Below, one piece after another: positions 1 through 9,360 of a stretch of 64,000 nucleotides of DNA (position 1 is the stretch's first letter; each line of letters starts with the position of its first letter). The translations under genes and the position numbers were made by a program. This DNA comes from CAWAMD01 sp963783045. GTDB lineage: Bacteria > Actinomycetota > Nitriliruptoria > Nitriliruptorales > Nitriliruptoraceae. The stretch covers positions 1,240,001-1,304,000 of the forward strand of contig CAWAMD010000005.1 of NCBI GenBank assembly GCA_963783045.1. The letters run 5' to 3'. Below the pieces are notes generated by a model. It saw nothing but the letters and a program-made list of their open reading frames with translations. It searched no databases and was not told where the DNA came from.

Positions 1-411
1 CGCACCGTCAACGAGGGCGCGAACCTGGTCCTCGGCGGCAAGCCGATCGACGGCGCCGGGTTCTACTACGAGCCGACCATCCTCGACGGTGTCGACGCCG
101 AGTGGGTCGCGGCACAGGAGGAGACGTTCGGGCCTGCCGCCGCCGTGCTCCGTGCCGAGCACGAGGACGCTGCCGTGGCGCTCGCCAACAGCAACAGCTT
201 CGGGCTCGGCACCAGCGTGTGGACCACCGACCTGGAGCGTGGCGAACGTGTCGCCGCCCGGGTCGAGGCCGGGAACCTCTTCATCAACGAGATGGTGAAG
301 TCCGACCCGCGGCTGCCGTTCGGGGGCGTCAAGGACTCGGGCTTCGGGCGCGAGCTCGGCCAGTACGGCATCCGCGAGTTCGTGAACGTCAAGACCGTGT
401 GGGTCCAGTAG
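1..411 (+). CDS. Aldehyde dehydrogenase, C-terminal part (5' end outside window)
   Basis: The reading frame is open from base 1 and stops with TAG at 409-411, giving the last 136 residues of an NAD(P)-dependent aldehyde dehydrogenase. ALDH C-terminal hallmarks are visible: the EETFGP segment (whose Glu-Phe contacts the cofactor in the family) near residue 42 of the fragment, the N-E-M/V-K-S-D oligomerisation strand, and the closing PFGGVKDSGFGRELG motif. The pattern fits succinate-semialdehyde or related dehydrogenases, but the catalytic Cys and Glu lie upstream of the window, so the substrate cannot be named. A short gap separates it from the convergent lipoprotein gene. Confidence 0.93.
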   Translation, partial: RTVNEGANLVLGGKPIDGAGFYYEPTILDGVDAEWVAAQEETFGPAAAVLRAEHEDAAVALANSNSFGLGTSVWTTDLERGERVAARVEAGNLFINEMVKSDPRLPFGGVKDSGFGRELGQYGIREFVNVKTVWVQ

Positions 412-417
412 GAGGCG

Positions 418-966
418 TCACGGGCGGGCGTCGCGGTCGTCGAGCTGCAGGCTGAGCTCGACGGCCTCCGGGCCGGTGCGCTGCGCGCTGACCGTCAGCA
501 CGTAGTGGCTCTGGTCCCAGGTTCCCTCGGCGGTGTCGGTGCCCGACGGGAGCGAGTCGCCCTCCAGCTGCCAGTCGCTGAGGTTGTGGTCGTACCACCG
601 CAGCACGGCGCCGGGGGTCGTCCCCTTCAGCGTGTAGCTCTGCGTGACCTCCTGCGGGGTCACGGTGGCGGTGCCGTCCAGGGCCGCGTCCTTGGGCTTC
701 GGCAGGCCCTGGAACATCGCGCCGAGCTTCGTGTCGGCGAGCTGGCCCTGGGAGGCCGCGCGGGTCTCGGCGGCCACCGGCTTGTCGGCGAGCGGATCGC
801 CGGCGTCGGCACCGGCGGCGCCGGACCCGGTCGTCTGGGCGACCGCTGCCGTGCTGCCGGCGGACGTGCCCGACGTGCCGCTGCCCGCGCAGCCGGCGAG
901 CGGGAGCGCCACGGCGGCCGCGAGTGCCGCCACGGGGATGATCCGGGTGTGGTTGGGTGTGGACAT
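418..966 (-). CDS. Putative secreted lipoprotein, function unknown
   Basis: This 182-residue protein begins with a short positive N-region, a hydrophobic stretch and the lipobox LAGC (Cys near residue 26), so it should be exported and lipid-anchored. A Gly/Ser/Thr/Ala-rich linker follows, then a soluble domain of about 110 residues with predicted beta character (QEVTQSYTLKGTTPGAVLRWYDHNL). A strong AAGGAGG ribosome site lies just upstream of the ATG at 966. I do not recognise the soluble domain. It is convergent with the aldehyde dehydrogenase, 6 bp away, and nothing in the context suggests a role. Confidence 0.8.
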   Translation of the reverse strand: MSTPNHTRIIPVAALAAAVALPLAGCAGSGTSGTSAGSTAAVAQTTGSGAAGADAGDPLADKPVAAETRAASQGQLADTKLGAMFQGLPKPKDAALDGTATVTPQEVTQSYTLKGTTPGAVLRWYDHNLSDWQLEGDSLPSGTDTAEGTWDQSHYVLTVSAQRTGPEAVELSLQLDDRDARP

Positions 967-1296
967 GGGCGCCTCCTTGCCGTCGCGTACGACGCTATGG
1001 AGGCGCTCCGCCGTTCCCTGTCCGGGTCCGCCGCGAACGGTCGTGGTCGCGGCGGACGGTCGTGTCCGATCGGCCCGGTTCCGCGCATCCCGGCAACGAC
1101 CGCTGCGGCCGGCGTCAGCCTGCTACCGGGCGAACCGCAGGGCACTCGTGAGCGCGCTCAGGAGCCTTGCTCGTCTCGTCGCCATCCTGCGCGCGACCGT
1201 CGGTCGGGCGGGGTGATGGCCAGCCGGGCCGTCCGGCCCACCGCGACATGCCGTTGTGCTCTGGGCTCGAGAGCGCACCAGGCTGACCGTTGGTGG
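967..1296. other. Intergenic stretch, no gene seen
   Basis: No reading frame here has coding character on either strand. It should hold the promoter of the minus-strand lipoprotein gene, but I see no convincing -35/-10 pair. Confidence 0.4.
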
Positions 1297-1725
1297 ATGA
1301 ACACGACCCTCCGCGCGCCCGATGTTCGACACCGCCCGGTCCAGGCACATCTGCAGCTGACCCTGTACTGGGTCGGGGCACTGGTGTTCAGCGCCCTCGT
1401 CGTGGTCGGTGCCCGCGTGTGGTTCGACACGCTGCAGGACCTCTGGCCCACGTCCGACGGCACGATCCAGGGGCTGCAGTTCGGCAGCTTCCTGCTCGTG
1501 CTGGGCGGAATAGGTGCCTGGCGGTGGCCCGGACTGGCTGCGGTTGCTGTCGGCAGCACGGTGCGTGACTGGCGCGTGGTGCTGTCCGCCGCCGCCGTCG
1601 CCGCGGCCATGACGGGGCTCGGACGCACGCGCGTCGCCGCCGACCAGCGGGGCAACGAACCCGATCGCTTGGGGCCGCTCGCCTGTTGGAAGGATGCGCC
1701 CAGAGCCGCGGCTTCGGTGAGGTAG
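1297..1725 (+). pseudogene. Probable truncated CPBP-type membrane protease gene (N-terminal fragment)
   Basis: From the ATG at 1297 the frame encodes 142 residues. Two hydrophobic segments (LTLYWVGALVFSALVVVGA and the LLVLGGIGAW region) are followed by a V-G-S-T-V-R-D-W-R-V-V-L segment. This resembles the N-terminal half of actinobacterial CPBP (Abi/CAAX-type) intramembrane proteases, in which such a segment precedes the catalytic core. The core EExxxR and HxxxH motifs are absent, and the last 40 residues look like read-through into non-coding sequence. I take it as a truncated relic. The family call rests on resemblance only, and a small orphan membrane protein is the alternative. Confidence 0.4.
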
Positions 1726-1756
1726 TCGGTACCGCGCTCCACGACCGGATCCAGGC

Positions 1757-2749
1757 TCAGTAGGCCTTGCCCGGGTTCAGTAGACCCTCGGGGTCCAGCG
1801 CGTCCTTGATCAGGCGGTGCAGCCGCAGCGCGTCGTCGGACAGCTCCCGACCGAGATAGGGGCGCTTGAGGATGCCGACGCCGTGCTCGCCGGTGAGCGT
1901 CCCACCGAGGGCGAGCGCCGCCTCGAGGATCGCGTCGAACGCCAGACGGGCACGTGCGACCGCGTCGGGATCCTGCCCATCGAACACGAGGGTCGGGTGC
2001 ATGTTGCCGTCGCCGGCGTGCCCGAACGTGCCGATCGTCACGTCGTGGTCGTCGGCGATCCGTTCGACCGCGGCGATGGTCGTGCGGTCGAGGACCTCGA
2101 GCAGCGACGGCACCACCGTCGTGGTGATGCCGGCGATCGCCTTCCCTGCAGCCGGAAGCGTCGGGAACGAGGCGACGACGGTCCGCGCCGGCGGCCGGGC
2201 GGGCGGGCCGTAGCCGCAGGGTGGCCTCCGTGATGATGCCGAGCGTCCCCTCGCTGCCGACGAACAGGCCGACGAGGTCGAGCCCGGCGACCCCCTTGAC
2301 GGTGCTGCGGCCCAGCCGGACGGTGGTGCCGTCCGCCAGCACGACCTCGAGCCCGAGGACGGCGTCGCGGGTCACCCCGTACTTCACGCAGCACAGGCCG
2401 CCCGCGTTCGTGGCGAGGTTGCCGCCGATCGAGGAGATGTCCTGGCTCGCGGGGTCGGGCGGGTACCACAGGCCGAGTTCGGCGACGGCGGCCGACAGCG
2501 TCGCGTTGATCACCCCGGGCTGCACGGTGGCCGTCAGGTTGTCCGTGTCAACCGCCAGGATCCGGTCCATCCGGTGCAGCGACAGCACGAGGTGGAGGTG
2601 GGCAGGGCCGCGGCGAGCGGCCGCTCGGATGCGACGAGGGCAGCGTGGTCGTGGCGGTAGGACTCCAGGACGTCCGGGTCGGCCACCAGGCCCCGGTCGT
2701 CGAGGACACTGGCGAGGACGTCGAGGAGCGGGTGGCGTCCGGCCGTCAT
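1757..2749 (-). pseudogene. glcD-like: Broken FAD-linked oxidase (GlcD / D-lactate dehydrogenase type)
   Basis: Three frames together spell a GlcD-family FAD oxidase. The N-terminus (from the ATG at 2749) gives about 50 residues up to RPLAAALPTST. A second frame then continues with LSLHRMDRILAVD, the FAD-binding ISSIGGNLATNAGG and LFVGSEGTLGIITEATLRLRP. From about 2200 a third frame carries the C-terminal substrate/FAD domain with GTFGHAGDGNMHP and GEHGVGILKRPYL. Between pieces one and two the pyrophosphate-binding loop (normally an RGAGTGL-like motif) is missing, so roughly 40 residues are deleted as well as the frame shifted. The second break is a one-base change in a GC run near 2195-2210. 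The ATG overlaps the nagA stop (ATGA), so it was the last gene of the murQ-anmK-nagA operon. D-lactate, the product of MurQ, is the suggestive substrate. Confidence 0.8.
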
Positions 2750-3834
2750 CGCAGGTCCTGACCACCGACGAGGGTCCGCTGGACGGCCAGGTCGTCGTCG
2801 AGCACGACCACGTCGGCCGGCCCGCCGACCCTCAGGTCCCCGAGATCGTCGCGACCCACGAGGCCGGCGGGCGTCGCCGTCGCCGCCCCGACGGCCTGCT
2901 CCACGGACACACCCAGGTCGACGAGGTTGCGGACGGCCGCGTCCATCGTCAGGACGCTGCCGGCCAGCGTGCCGTCGGCACGCCGGGCCTCGTTGCCGCG
3001 TACCTCGACGGTGACGCTCCCGAGCCGCCACGTGCCCTCGCCCCGCCCGGCGGCAGCGATGGCGTCGGTGACGAGCACGAGCTGCCCGCCGGTGGCACGC
3101 CAGGCCAGCTGCACGGTCGCCGGTGCGAGGTGCACCCCGTCGACGATCACGCCGGGCGTCACGTCGTCGCGCGTCAGCGCGACCCCGGCGATGCCCGGAT
3201 TACGCGGCACGAAGGGACGCATGGCGTTGAAGAGATGCGTGAGGGCCCGCGCCCCGGCGTCGAACGCGGCGGCGGCCGCGTCCGCGTCGGCAGCGGTGTG
3301 ACCACAGGACACGAGCACCCCCCGGTCCACGAGCCGGCGGACCAGGTCGAGCGCCCCGGGCAGCTCGGGCGCGAGCGTCACCATGGTCACCGGCCCGGCA
3401 TCCAGCAGCCGGTCGAGAAGGTCGGGGTCGGGGGTCCGCAGGTGCTCGACGGGGTGGGTCCCCGGCTTCTCCGGCGACAGGAACGGGCCCTCGAGATGAG
3501 CGCCGAGGATGTGGGGACCGGTGCGTTCCCGGGCGGCCGTCAGCGTGCGCAGCGCCGTGACCACCGTGTCCGGCGGCGAGGTGATCAGCGTGGGCTGGTA
3601 GGCGGTGACGCCGGTCGCGGCGAGCGCCTCACCGGCGGTGGCGTAGTCCTCCACGGAGGCGTCCAGGAAGTCGACGCCACCGAAGCCGTTGACCTGGAGG
3701 TCCACGAAGCCCGGCACGGCGATCCCCCGTCCCGCCCCGGCAACCCCGACGCGGGTGATCCGGTCACCGTCGACCTCAACGTCCCCGGGGACGAGCACGC
3801 CGTCGACGAGTGCGGCTGCGACGTTGAGCTTCAT
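2746..3834 (-). CDS. nagA: N-acetylglucosamine-6-phosphate deacetylase
   Basis: This is a 362-residue amidohydrolase that removes acetate from GlcNAc-6-phosphate to give glucosamine-6-phosphate, feeding amino-sugar catabolism or cell-wall synthesis. Visible family features are the PGFVDLQVNGFGG segment near residue 50, HLEGPFLSPEKPGTH (the metal/substrate-binding region), SCGHTAADADAA, THLFNAM and a late LVTDAIAAAG segment with the catalytic Asp. The length is normal. The ATG at 3834 overlaps the anmK stop by 4 bp, and its own stop overlaps the next ATG, so translation is likely coupled. It completes the path from MurNAc to glucosamine-6-phosphate. Confidence 0.95.
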   Translation of the reverse strand: MKLNVAAALVDGVLVPGDVEVDGDRITRVGVAGAGRGIAVPGFVDLQVNGFGGVDFLDASVEDYATAGEALAATGVTAYQPTLITSPPDTVVTALRTLTAARERTGPHILGAHLEGPFLSPEKPGTHPVEHLRTPDPDLLDRLLDAGPVTMVTLAPELPGALDLVRRLVDRGVLVSCGHTAADADAAAAAFDAGARALTHLFNAMRPFVPRNPGIAGVALTRDDVTPGVIVDGVHLAPATVQLAWRATGGQLVLVTDAIAAAGRGEGTWRLGSVTVEVRGNEARRADGTLAGSVLTMDAAVRNLVDLGVSVEQAVGAATATPAGLVGRDDLGDLRVGGPADVVVLDDDLAVQRTLVGGQDLR

Positions 3835-4925
3835 GCGCTCACCCTCTCCTCGATCCGCAGTCGCTGGGGTGATCGCGTCACGGGTCGGCACTGGGGGAAC
3901 CCGTCGCGCCCCGGGGTCAGGTTGCCGAGCACGGAGGCGTGCCGGGCGCCGGTGCAGCTGGCCACGACGCCGGGGACCTGGTGGACGCTGAGGTAGCCGA
4001 GGAGCGCGAAGGCGTAGGCCTCCTTCGCGTCGGCGGACACGCCCCGGTCGTCGATGGTGGTCAACGTCGCCGGACCGAGCGCGTCGGCGAGCATCGCCAT
4101 CAGGGTGGGGTTCGCCGTCCCGCCACCGGCCGCCACCACCGAGGTGACCCCGAGGGGGCGGACCGCGTCGGCGATGGTCCGTGCGGTGAAGCGGGTGAGC
4201 GTGGCGAGCAGGTCGTCGTCGGCGACCGGTCCGGTGACGGACGCGAGCGCCTGCTCGACGTAGTCGAGGTGGTAGCGCTCCTTCCCGGTCGTCTTCGGCG
4301 GGGTCCTGCGCAGGTACACATCGTCGAGCAGGGCGTCGAGCAGCGCGCTGGCCGGACCGGTGTCGAAGGCGATCGGGTCGGCGACGGGCGAGACGACCGT
4401 GACGTTCGCGATCCCACCGAGGTTGAGCGCGGCGCGGGGCGCGTCCGGCCGGCGACCGAGCAGGAGTACGTCGAAGAGGTTGACGAGCGGTGCGCCCTGC
4501 CCACCGGCGGCGACGTCGCGGGCGCGCAGATCGCTGACGACAGGGCAGCCGGTCCTCTCGGCGATCCAGGCGGGCTGCCCGAGCTGGAGGGTGGCCCGCA
4601 CGTCGCCGTCGTCGACCCAGTGGTAGATCGTCTGCCCGTGGGAGCTGATGAGGTCGGCGCTGCCGTCGCACAGCGCGGCGACCGCGTGGGCGGCGGCCTC
4701 GCCGAAGGCCTGACCGAGCCGGGTGTCGAGCACGCAGAAGTCGTGGGCGGTCAGCGCGTGCGGCGGCAGGGCAGCGGCGATGCGCTCACGCAGCGCATCG
4801 TCGTAGGGCAGGCTCTCGTCGCCCAACGGTGTGAGCACGACCGTGTCGTCCTCGACGCGCAGGTCGGCGGCCGCGACGTTGATCGCGTCGTACGAGGTGC
4901 CGGACATGAGGCCGACGACCCTCAT
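3831..4925 (-). CDS. anmK: Anhydro-N-acetylmuramic acid kinase
   Basis: This 364-residue kinase cleaves and phosphorylates 1,6-anhydro-MurNAc, a turnover product of peptidoglycan, to MurNAc-6-phosphate. It opens with MSGTSYDAIN, the nucleotide-binding loop of the ASKHA fold, and carries SSHGQTIYHW, the AAGGQGAPLVNLFD segment, LNLGGIANVTVV and a C-terminal VVAAGGGTANPTLM adenosine loop. The first loop reads D-A-I-N where the family more often has D-G/A-I/V-D, a small departure. It sits between murQ and nagA with 4-bp ATGA overlaps on both sides, so the three enzymes should be made together. It is cytoplasmic. Confidence 0.95.
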   Translation of the reverse strand: MRVVGLMSGTSYDAINVAAADLRVEDDTVVLTPLGDESLPYDDALRERIAAALPPHALTAHDFCVLDTRLGQAFGEAAAHAVAALCDGSADLISSHGQTIYHWVDDGDVRATLQLGQPAWIAERTGCPVVSDLRARDVAAGGQGAPLVNLFDVLLLGRRPDAPRAALNLGGIANVTVVSPVADPIAFDTGPASALLDALLDDVYLRRTPPKTTGKERYHLDYVEQALASVTGPVADDDLLATLTRFTARTIADAVRPLGVTSVVAAGGGTANPTLMAMLADALGPATLTTIDDRGVSADAKEAYAFALLGYLSVHQVPGVVASCTGARHASVLGNLTPGRDGFPQCRPVTRSPQRLRIEERVSA

Positions 4926-5821
4926 GTCCGCGCCTCCCCCAGCGCGTCGCGCACGACTCCGCCGGAGGTTGCCAGCCGCTCACGCGCGTCGGCGGACGAC
5001 AGACCGGTCAGCAGTGCGACGATGGCGACCTTCACCTCCCCGCCGGCGTCCTGCAGGGCCGCGGCGGCGTCGCCCGGCGTGCTGCCGGTGGCCACCACGA
5101 TGATGCGCTCGGCCCGGTCCCGGAGCTTCACGTTCGTGGCCCGCACGTCGACCATGAGGTTGCCGTAGGTCTTGCCGAGCTTGGCCATGACCGCGGTCGA
5201 GATCGTGTTGAGCACGACCTTCTGCGCGGTGCCGGCCTTCAGCCGGGTGGAGCCGGCCAGCAGCTCGGGACCCGTCACGACCTCGATGGGGTGGTCGACG
5301 TGACGGCTCAGCTCCGCGTCCGGGTTCGAGGAGATCCCGATGGTCAACGCGCCGCGCTCCCCCGCCGCCTCCACCGCGCCGATCGTGTAGGGGGTGCGGC
5401 CCGACGCGGCGACGCCCACCACCGCGTCGTCGCGGCCCACGCGGAGGTCATCGATGTCCCGCCGGCCGGCCTCCGCGTCGTCCTCGGCGGCCTCGCGGGC
5501 GTCGCCGAACGCCGCCGACCCGCCGGCGAGCACGGCCACGACCCGGTCGGTGTTGAAGGTGGGGCCACACTCGGCCGCGTCGAGCAGACCGATGCGGCCA
5601 GCCGTCCCGGCGCCCACGTAGACGATCCGTCCCCGCCCACCGGCGAGACGCGCCACGATGGCGTCGACGGCGGCGCCGATCGCCGGCGCGGCGTCCCGGA
5701 CGGCGGCGGCGACGGTGGCGGTCTCGTCGGCCATGAGCGCGGCGATCTCGCTCGCGGGCCGCTGGTCGAGGTCGGCGAGCTCCGTGCGGTGCCGCTCCGT
5801 TGGCAGGCAGGCGAGGTCCAT
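4922..5821 (-). CDS. murQ: N-acetylmuramic acid 6-phosphate etherase
   Basis: This 299-residue SIS-fold lyase splits the lactyl ether of MurNAc-6-phosphate into GlcNAc-6-phosphate and D-lactate. Signature stretches are YVGAGTAGRIGLLDAAECGPTF, FGDAREAAEDD, VGVAASGRTPYT and TRLKAGTAQKVVLNTISTA. I chose the ATG at 5821 because a GGAG ribosome site sits 6 bases upstream and the protein then has the usual family length. An open frame extends further upstream but runs into unrelated remnant sequence. It is the first gene of an operon with anmK, nagA and the broken oxidase, and its D-lactate product fits that last partner. Confidence 0.96.
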   Translation of the reverse strand: MDLACLPTERHRTELADLDQRPASEIAALMADETATVAAAVRDAAPAIGAAVDAIVARLAGGRGRIVYVGAGTAGRIGLLDAAECGPTFNTDRVVAVLAGGSAAFGDAREAAEDDAEAGRRDIDDLRVGRDDAVVGVAASGRTPYTIGAVEAAGERGALTIGISSNPDAELSRHVDHPIEVVTGPELLAGSTRLKAGTAQKVVLNTISTAVMAKLGKTYGNLMVDVRATNVKLRDRAERIIVVATGSTPGDAAAALQDAGGEVKVAIVALLTGLSSADARERLATSGGVVRDALGEART

Positions 5822-6131
5822 CGGGACTCCTGTCAGTCGGTCGAGCGGATCGGGTCGAGCACGTCGCGCAGTCCGTCGCCGAGCAGGTTCAGCCCGATCA
5901 CCCGCGACGATGATGACGAGCGGCAGCTGCGGCTGCACATCGACGGCCTGTCCTCGGGCAGCCCGCTGCCGACCGAGCGGGACCTCGGCTCACCCCCACC
6001 GTGCGCCACGCCGGACCGCGGCTCGCTGAACCCGTCCTCCACCACGCGCGTCACGAAGACGGCCGAACGGCTCACCTGGACGTTTCTTGCCTTGATCCGC
6101 GCGGGGTCTGCGGCGGACTCCGTGCGGTCCT
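5822..6131. pseudogene. Scar region: DppC-type permease tail and GntR-regulator remnant
   Basis: Two gene scraps face each other here. On the minus strand, 5833-5904 encodes GLNLLGDGLRDVLDP, the typical last helix and tail of a DppC/OppC-type peptide ABC permease, ending in TGA just before murQ. On the plus strand, about 5915-5990 reads LRLHIDGLSSG then SPLPTERDLG, the start of a GntR-type winged-helix domain, which then decays. The rest, to the end of the RHS gene, has no recognisable gene. The simplest reading is that a regulator and peptide-transport genes once stood upstream of murQ and were lost by deletion. Confidence 0.6.
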
Positions 6132-9100
6132 CTACTCGTTGAGAACACCGCTCACCGAGCTGTAGGTCGTGGCGCTGGTGTCGATCGCCGTTGCCACGTC
6201 GGCTCCGCTGCCGAGCGTCGCGGTCACGAGGTTGTCTGCCGCACCAGCACGGGAAGCAGCGTTACCCACCCCGCCGCCGACGGCGAGCTCCACCACGCTC
6301 GCGAGGGCCTGCACCTCGGGCGAGGCGTTCGTCGCCGCTGCGGTGATGGGAGTCGACGGGAACGCGGAGGTACTGACGTCCGGCCCCTGGGTGACGGCCG
6401 CGCCGATGTCCGCCGCGCCCGAACCGGTGGTCGCCAGTCCCATGTTGATCATCACGACGCCTGGTCCGGCACCCACGCCCGTGTCGACCGCTGCCACGCC
6501 GGCGGCCGTCGTCGCAAGACCGCCCACGACCTTCGCGCCCCCGATCGTGGCACGAACGACCTGCGGTCCACTCGCCTTCACACCGTCGCGGAAGTAGCCG
6601 GCTTCGCGCTTCGCCGCGTCCCACCAGCCCGTGTTGGGACCAAGCCCGCTCGGGTCGGTGAAGTTCACCGGATCGCTCGTGACGAACTCGTACAGGTTCG
6701 CCTGCCCGCCCGAGAACAAGATGGGATCGCGGGTCGTGAAGCGTCCCGTCGTCGGGTCGTAGTCGCGCACCCCGAAGCGCACGAGACCAGTCTCCGGGTC
6801 ATGCAGTCCGCCCTGGAACCCGTAGGGCTGATAGCCGGGATTCGAATCGTTCGTGACCCGCCCGAACTCGTCGTAGTCGAGACGCTGGACCACGTCGCCT
6901 GAAGCGGCGTCGACCACGAGACGCGGCGACCCGGCGAGGTCGGTGATGACCCGCTTCGTCGACGGCACGGCGCCGGTCGTGTCGACGAGGTAGTCCGGCG
7001 TCGTCGACGCCGTCCCGAACACGAACCGCAGCTGACGGCTGCCACTCTCGTCGTACTGCACGACCGGGTTCACCCCGTCGCGATACGCCCAAGCGGTCGT
7101 GCCGGCCGTGCCCGTGCGGCTCGTACGGCGGCCGCGCGCGTCGACCGTGTAGGACACGTCCGCTCCGTCGGTATCGGTCACGCCGCGCAGGTTCCCGTCG
7201 GCGTCGTAGTCGTATGCGCGGGTGCTCGTACCATCCGCGATGGTCGCCAGGTCGCCGGCCGGGTCGTGGGTGTAGGTGCGACCGCCGTAGCTCTGGATCC
7301 GGTCCTGATCGTCATAGGTCCCGGTCGCACCGCCTGGACCCGCCGTGCGGTTCCCGTTCGCGTCATACGTGTACGAGCGCGTGGTGGTTCCCTCGTCGAC
7401 CTGGGTCAGGCGCCCCGCCCCGTCGTACGTGTAGGAACGCGTCGTGGAAGCGCCTTCGACGTCCTCGGTGACCTCGCTCACCCGGCCGAGCGCGTCGTAG
7501 TCGTAGGTCGCCGAGTAGACGGTGCTCCCGTCCGCGGTCGCCGTGCGCGTTGCGACGTCGCCGAAGGCGTTGTAGGTCGTGGCGGTCGTGACATCACCGA
7601 GCGTGGTCCCGGTGACGAAGCCGGTGTCGGGATCACGTGTGATGGTGAGGTCGCCCGCAGACGTGATCAGGCCGTCGTCGTTGTAGCCGTATGCCACGGT
7701 GTGCGGTTCGGGCTTGTCGGCGTCGACGGTCTCGGATGTCTGGCGGAGATCGTCGTTCAGCGTGACGGTCCGCTGTGTTGCGGCCGGACCGGCGGTTGTC
7801 GTGGAGGTGAGGAACCCGCCGTCGTAGCCGTAGGTCAGGTCCGCGTCGACGGTCGACGTGAGGCCCGTCAGGCGGCCAGCGGTGTCGTATGCGTAGCCAT
7901 AGGTCGCCTGGTCCGTGACGCGGCTGATGAGTCGGCCGGCGCCGTCGTACGTGGGATCGTTGCTCGTCCCGTCCGCGCGCTCCAGCGTCGCGGGGCGTCC
8001 GTCCGCGCCGTACGTCCATGCCAGGGCGCTGGAGGTGGCGCCGGGGGGCGCGTATCCGGTCTGCAGGTCGCGGGCATCGAAGGCCTGGGTGTGGGCGGGC
8101 TGTCCCGGTGGCGTCACGGACACGAGGTTGGAGGTCCCGTCGTACCCGAGTGAGACGACGTGTCCTTCAGGGTCGGTCACCGCGACGGGCCGCAGGTCGT
8201 CGTCCCACTGGATCGAGGTGGTCTGCCCCAGGGCGTCAACGATCTCGACGGGGACCGGTGAACCGTCACTGTCCGCACAGGCCGTGCCGGCGGCGTCGTA
8301 GCGGTAGACGGTCTCGCGGGTGCTCGTCCCATCGCTCGTGCTGACGCGGCACAGTCGGCCGTGTGCGTCGTAGCTCAAGACGGTTGGCGCGAGTCCGGCG
8401 AGCTGAGTGCGTGTGGGACGCCCGTGTGCGTCGATCTGTGCCGTGAGCGTGCGCCCCTCGGGTGTGACGACGGTCACCGCGTTCGTTGCGGCGTCGTACG
8501 TGGCCGTCGTGGATCGGCCGTTCACGGTCGACGTCGTGGTCTGCTCGGTCAGGCTGAACGGGTCGTTCTCGTCGCCGAGCTGAACCTCTCGGTCGGTGGA
8601 GGTCCTCCGCTCGACGCCTCCCGGCGTCGTGAGCGTCGTGTCCGCGGCGTAGTGCACGGTCGGGCCCAGGCGCGGATCGGGCAGGAACTGCGTCGTCGTG
8701 GTCGTGCCGTTTCCCGCGGTATGGGTGACCGAGCCTGCCGGGGACTGCACGATCTCGTCCGTCGTGCCGTCGGGGTACCTGGTCTCCCGCACAACGTCGC
8801 CTGCTGCGTTCCTGTGGAGGCCGTGGACGGTCGCCCGGCCCTCGGCGGTCTCGACGGTGACCTCGCTGCCCGGGTAGAGCGGGGTGTTGGTCAGCGTCGT
8901 CGTGCCGCCGGGGTCCGTTGCGCTCGTCAGCCTGCCCGTCGCGTCGTAACCGAAGCGGTACGTCGCGTCGGGTCGTGCGCCCTGAACCTCCGTCAGGAGA
9001 CCGCCCGGGTCGTGGGTCACGCTCGTCGAGAGTCCCAGAGGCGTCGTGACCGAGGCCAGCCAGCCGTCGGAGCCGACCGCGATGTCCGTCGTCTGGCCGA

Positions 9101-9360
9101 AGGGTCCCTCGATCGCCGTGGGGTCGCCGGTTGCGGCGTCGCGGTGCACGGTCGTCACGTTGCCGTCGCCGTCGACGATGCTCGTCAGCTGGCCATCGCC
9201 GTCGTAGTGGAACGTCCGTAGGGTCGCGCCGGTCAGGGCGTGGCGGGTCTCGAGGTGGCGGCCGTTCTCGTCGAAGATCCAGACCTCGGAGCCGTCCTCG
9301 GCGGGGACGACGAGCTCCTCGCCGTCGAAGGCCGGGGCTCGAGGCGTGAGAACGTCGCAG
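6132..9360 (-). pseudogene. RHS/YD-repeat giant protein, C-terminal segment (third frame of a split gene)
   Basis: About 1,070 residues continue the gene begun at 13648 in a different frame. Dozens of YD repeats are visible (YDAAGRLTS, YDGDGQLTSI, YTYDANGNRT and similar), which in this family build a closed beta-shell. They end in the RHS core (FGVRDYDPTTGRF, then NLYEFVTSDPVNFTDPSGLG at about 6645-6700). The variable tail after the core is about 175 residues: a Gly/Ala/Val-rich stretch often seen as a pre-toxin region, then DNLVTATLGSGADVATAID and a stop. I recognise no toxin domain, and no immunity-like gene follows; 5822-6131 holds only remnants. The frame joins the middle segment at about 9345-9370. 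With one base changed, the whole gene would read through. Confidence 0.85.

Noticed and set aside
505..1725. Plus-strand frame of 406 residues
   Set aside because: Only the last 142 residues have membrane-protein character; the first part is antisense to the lipoprotein gene.
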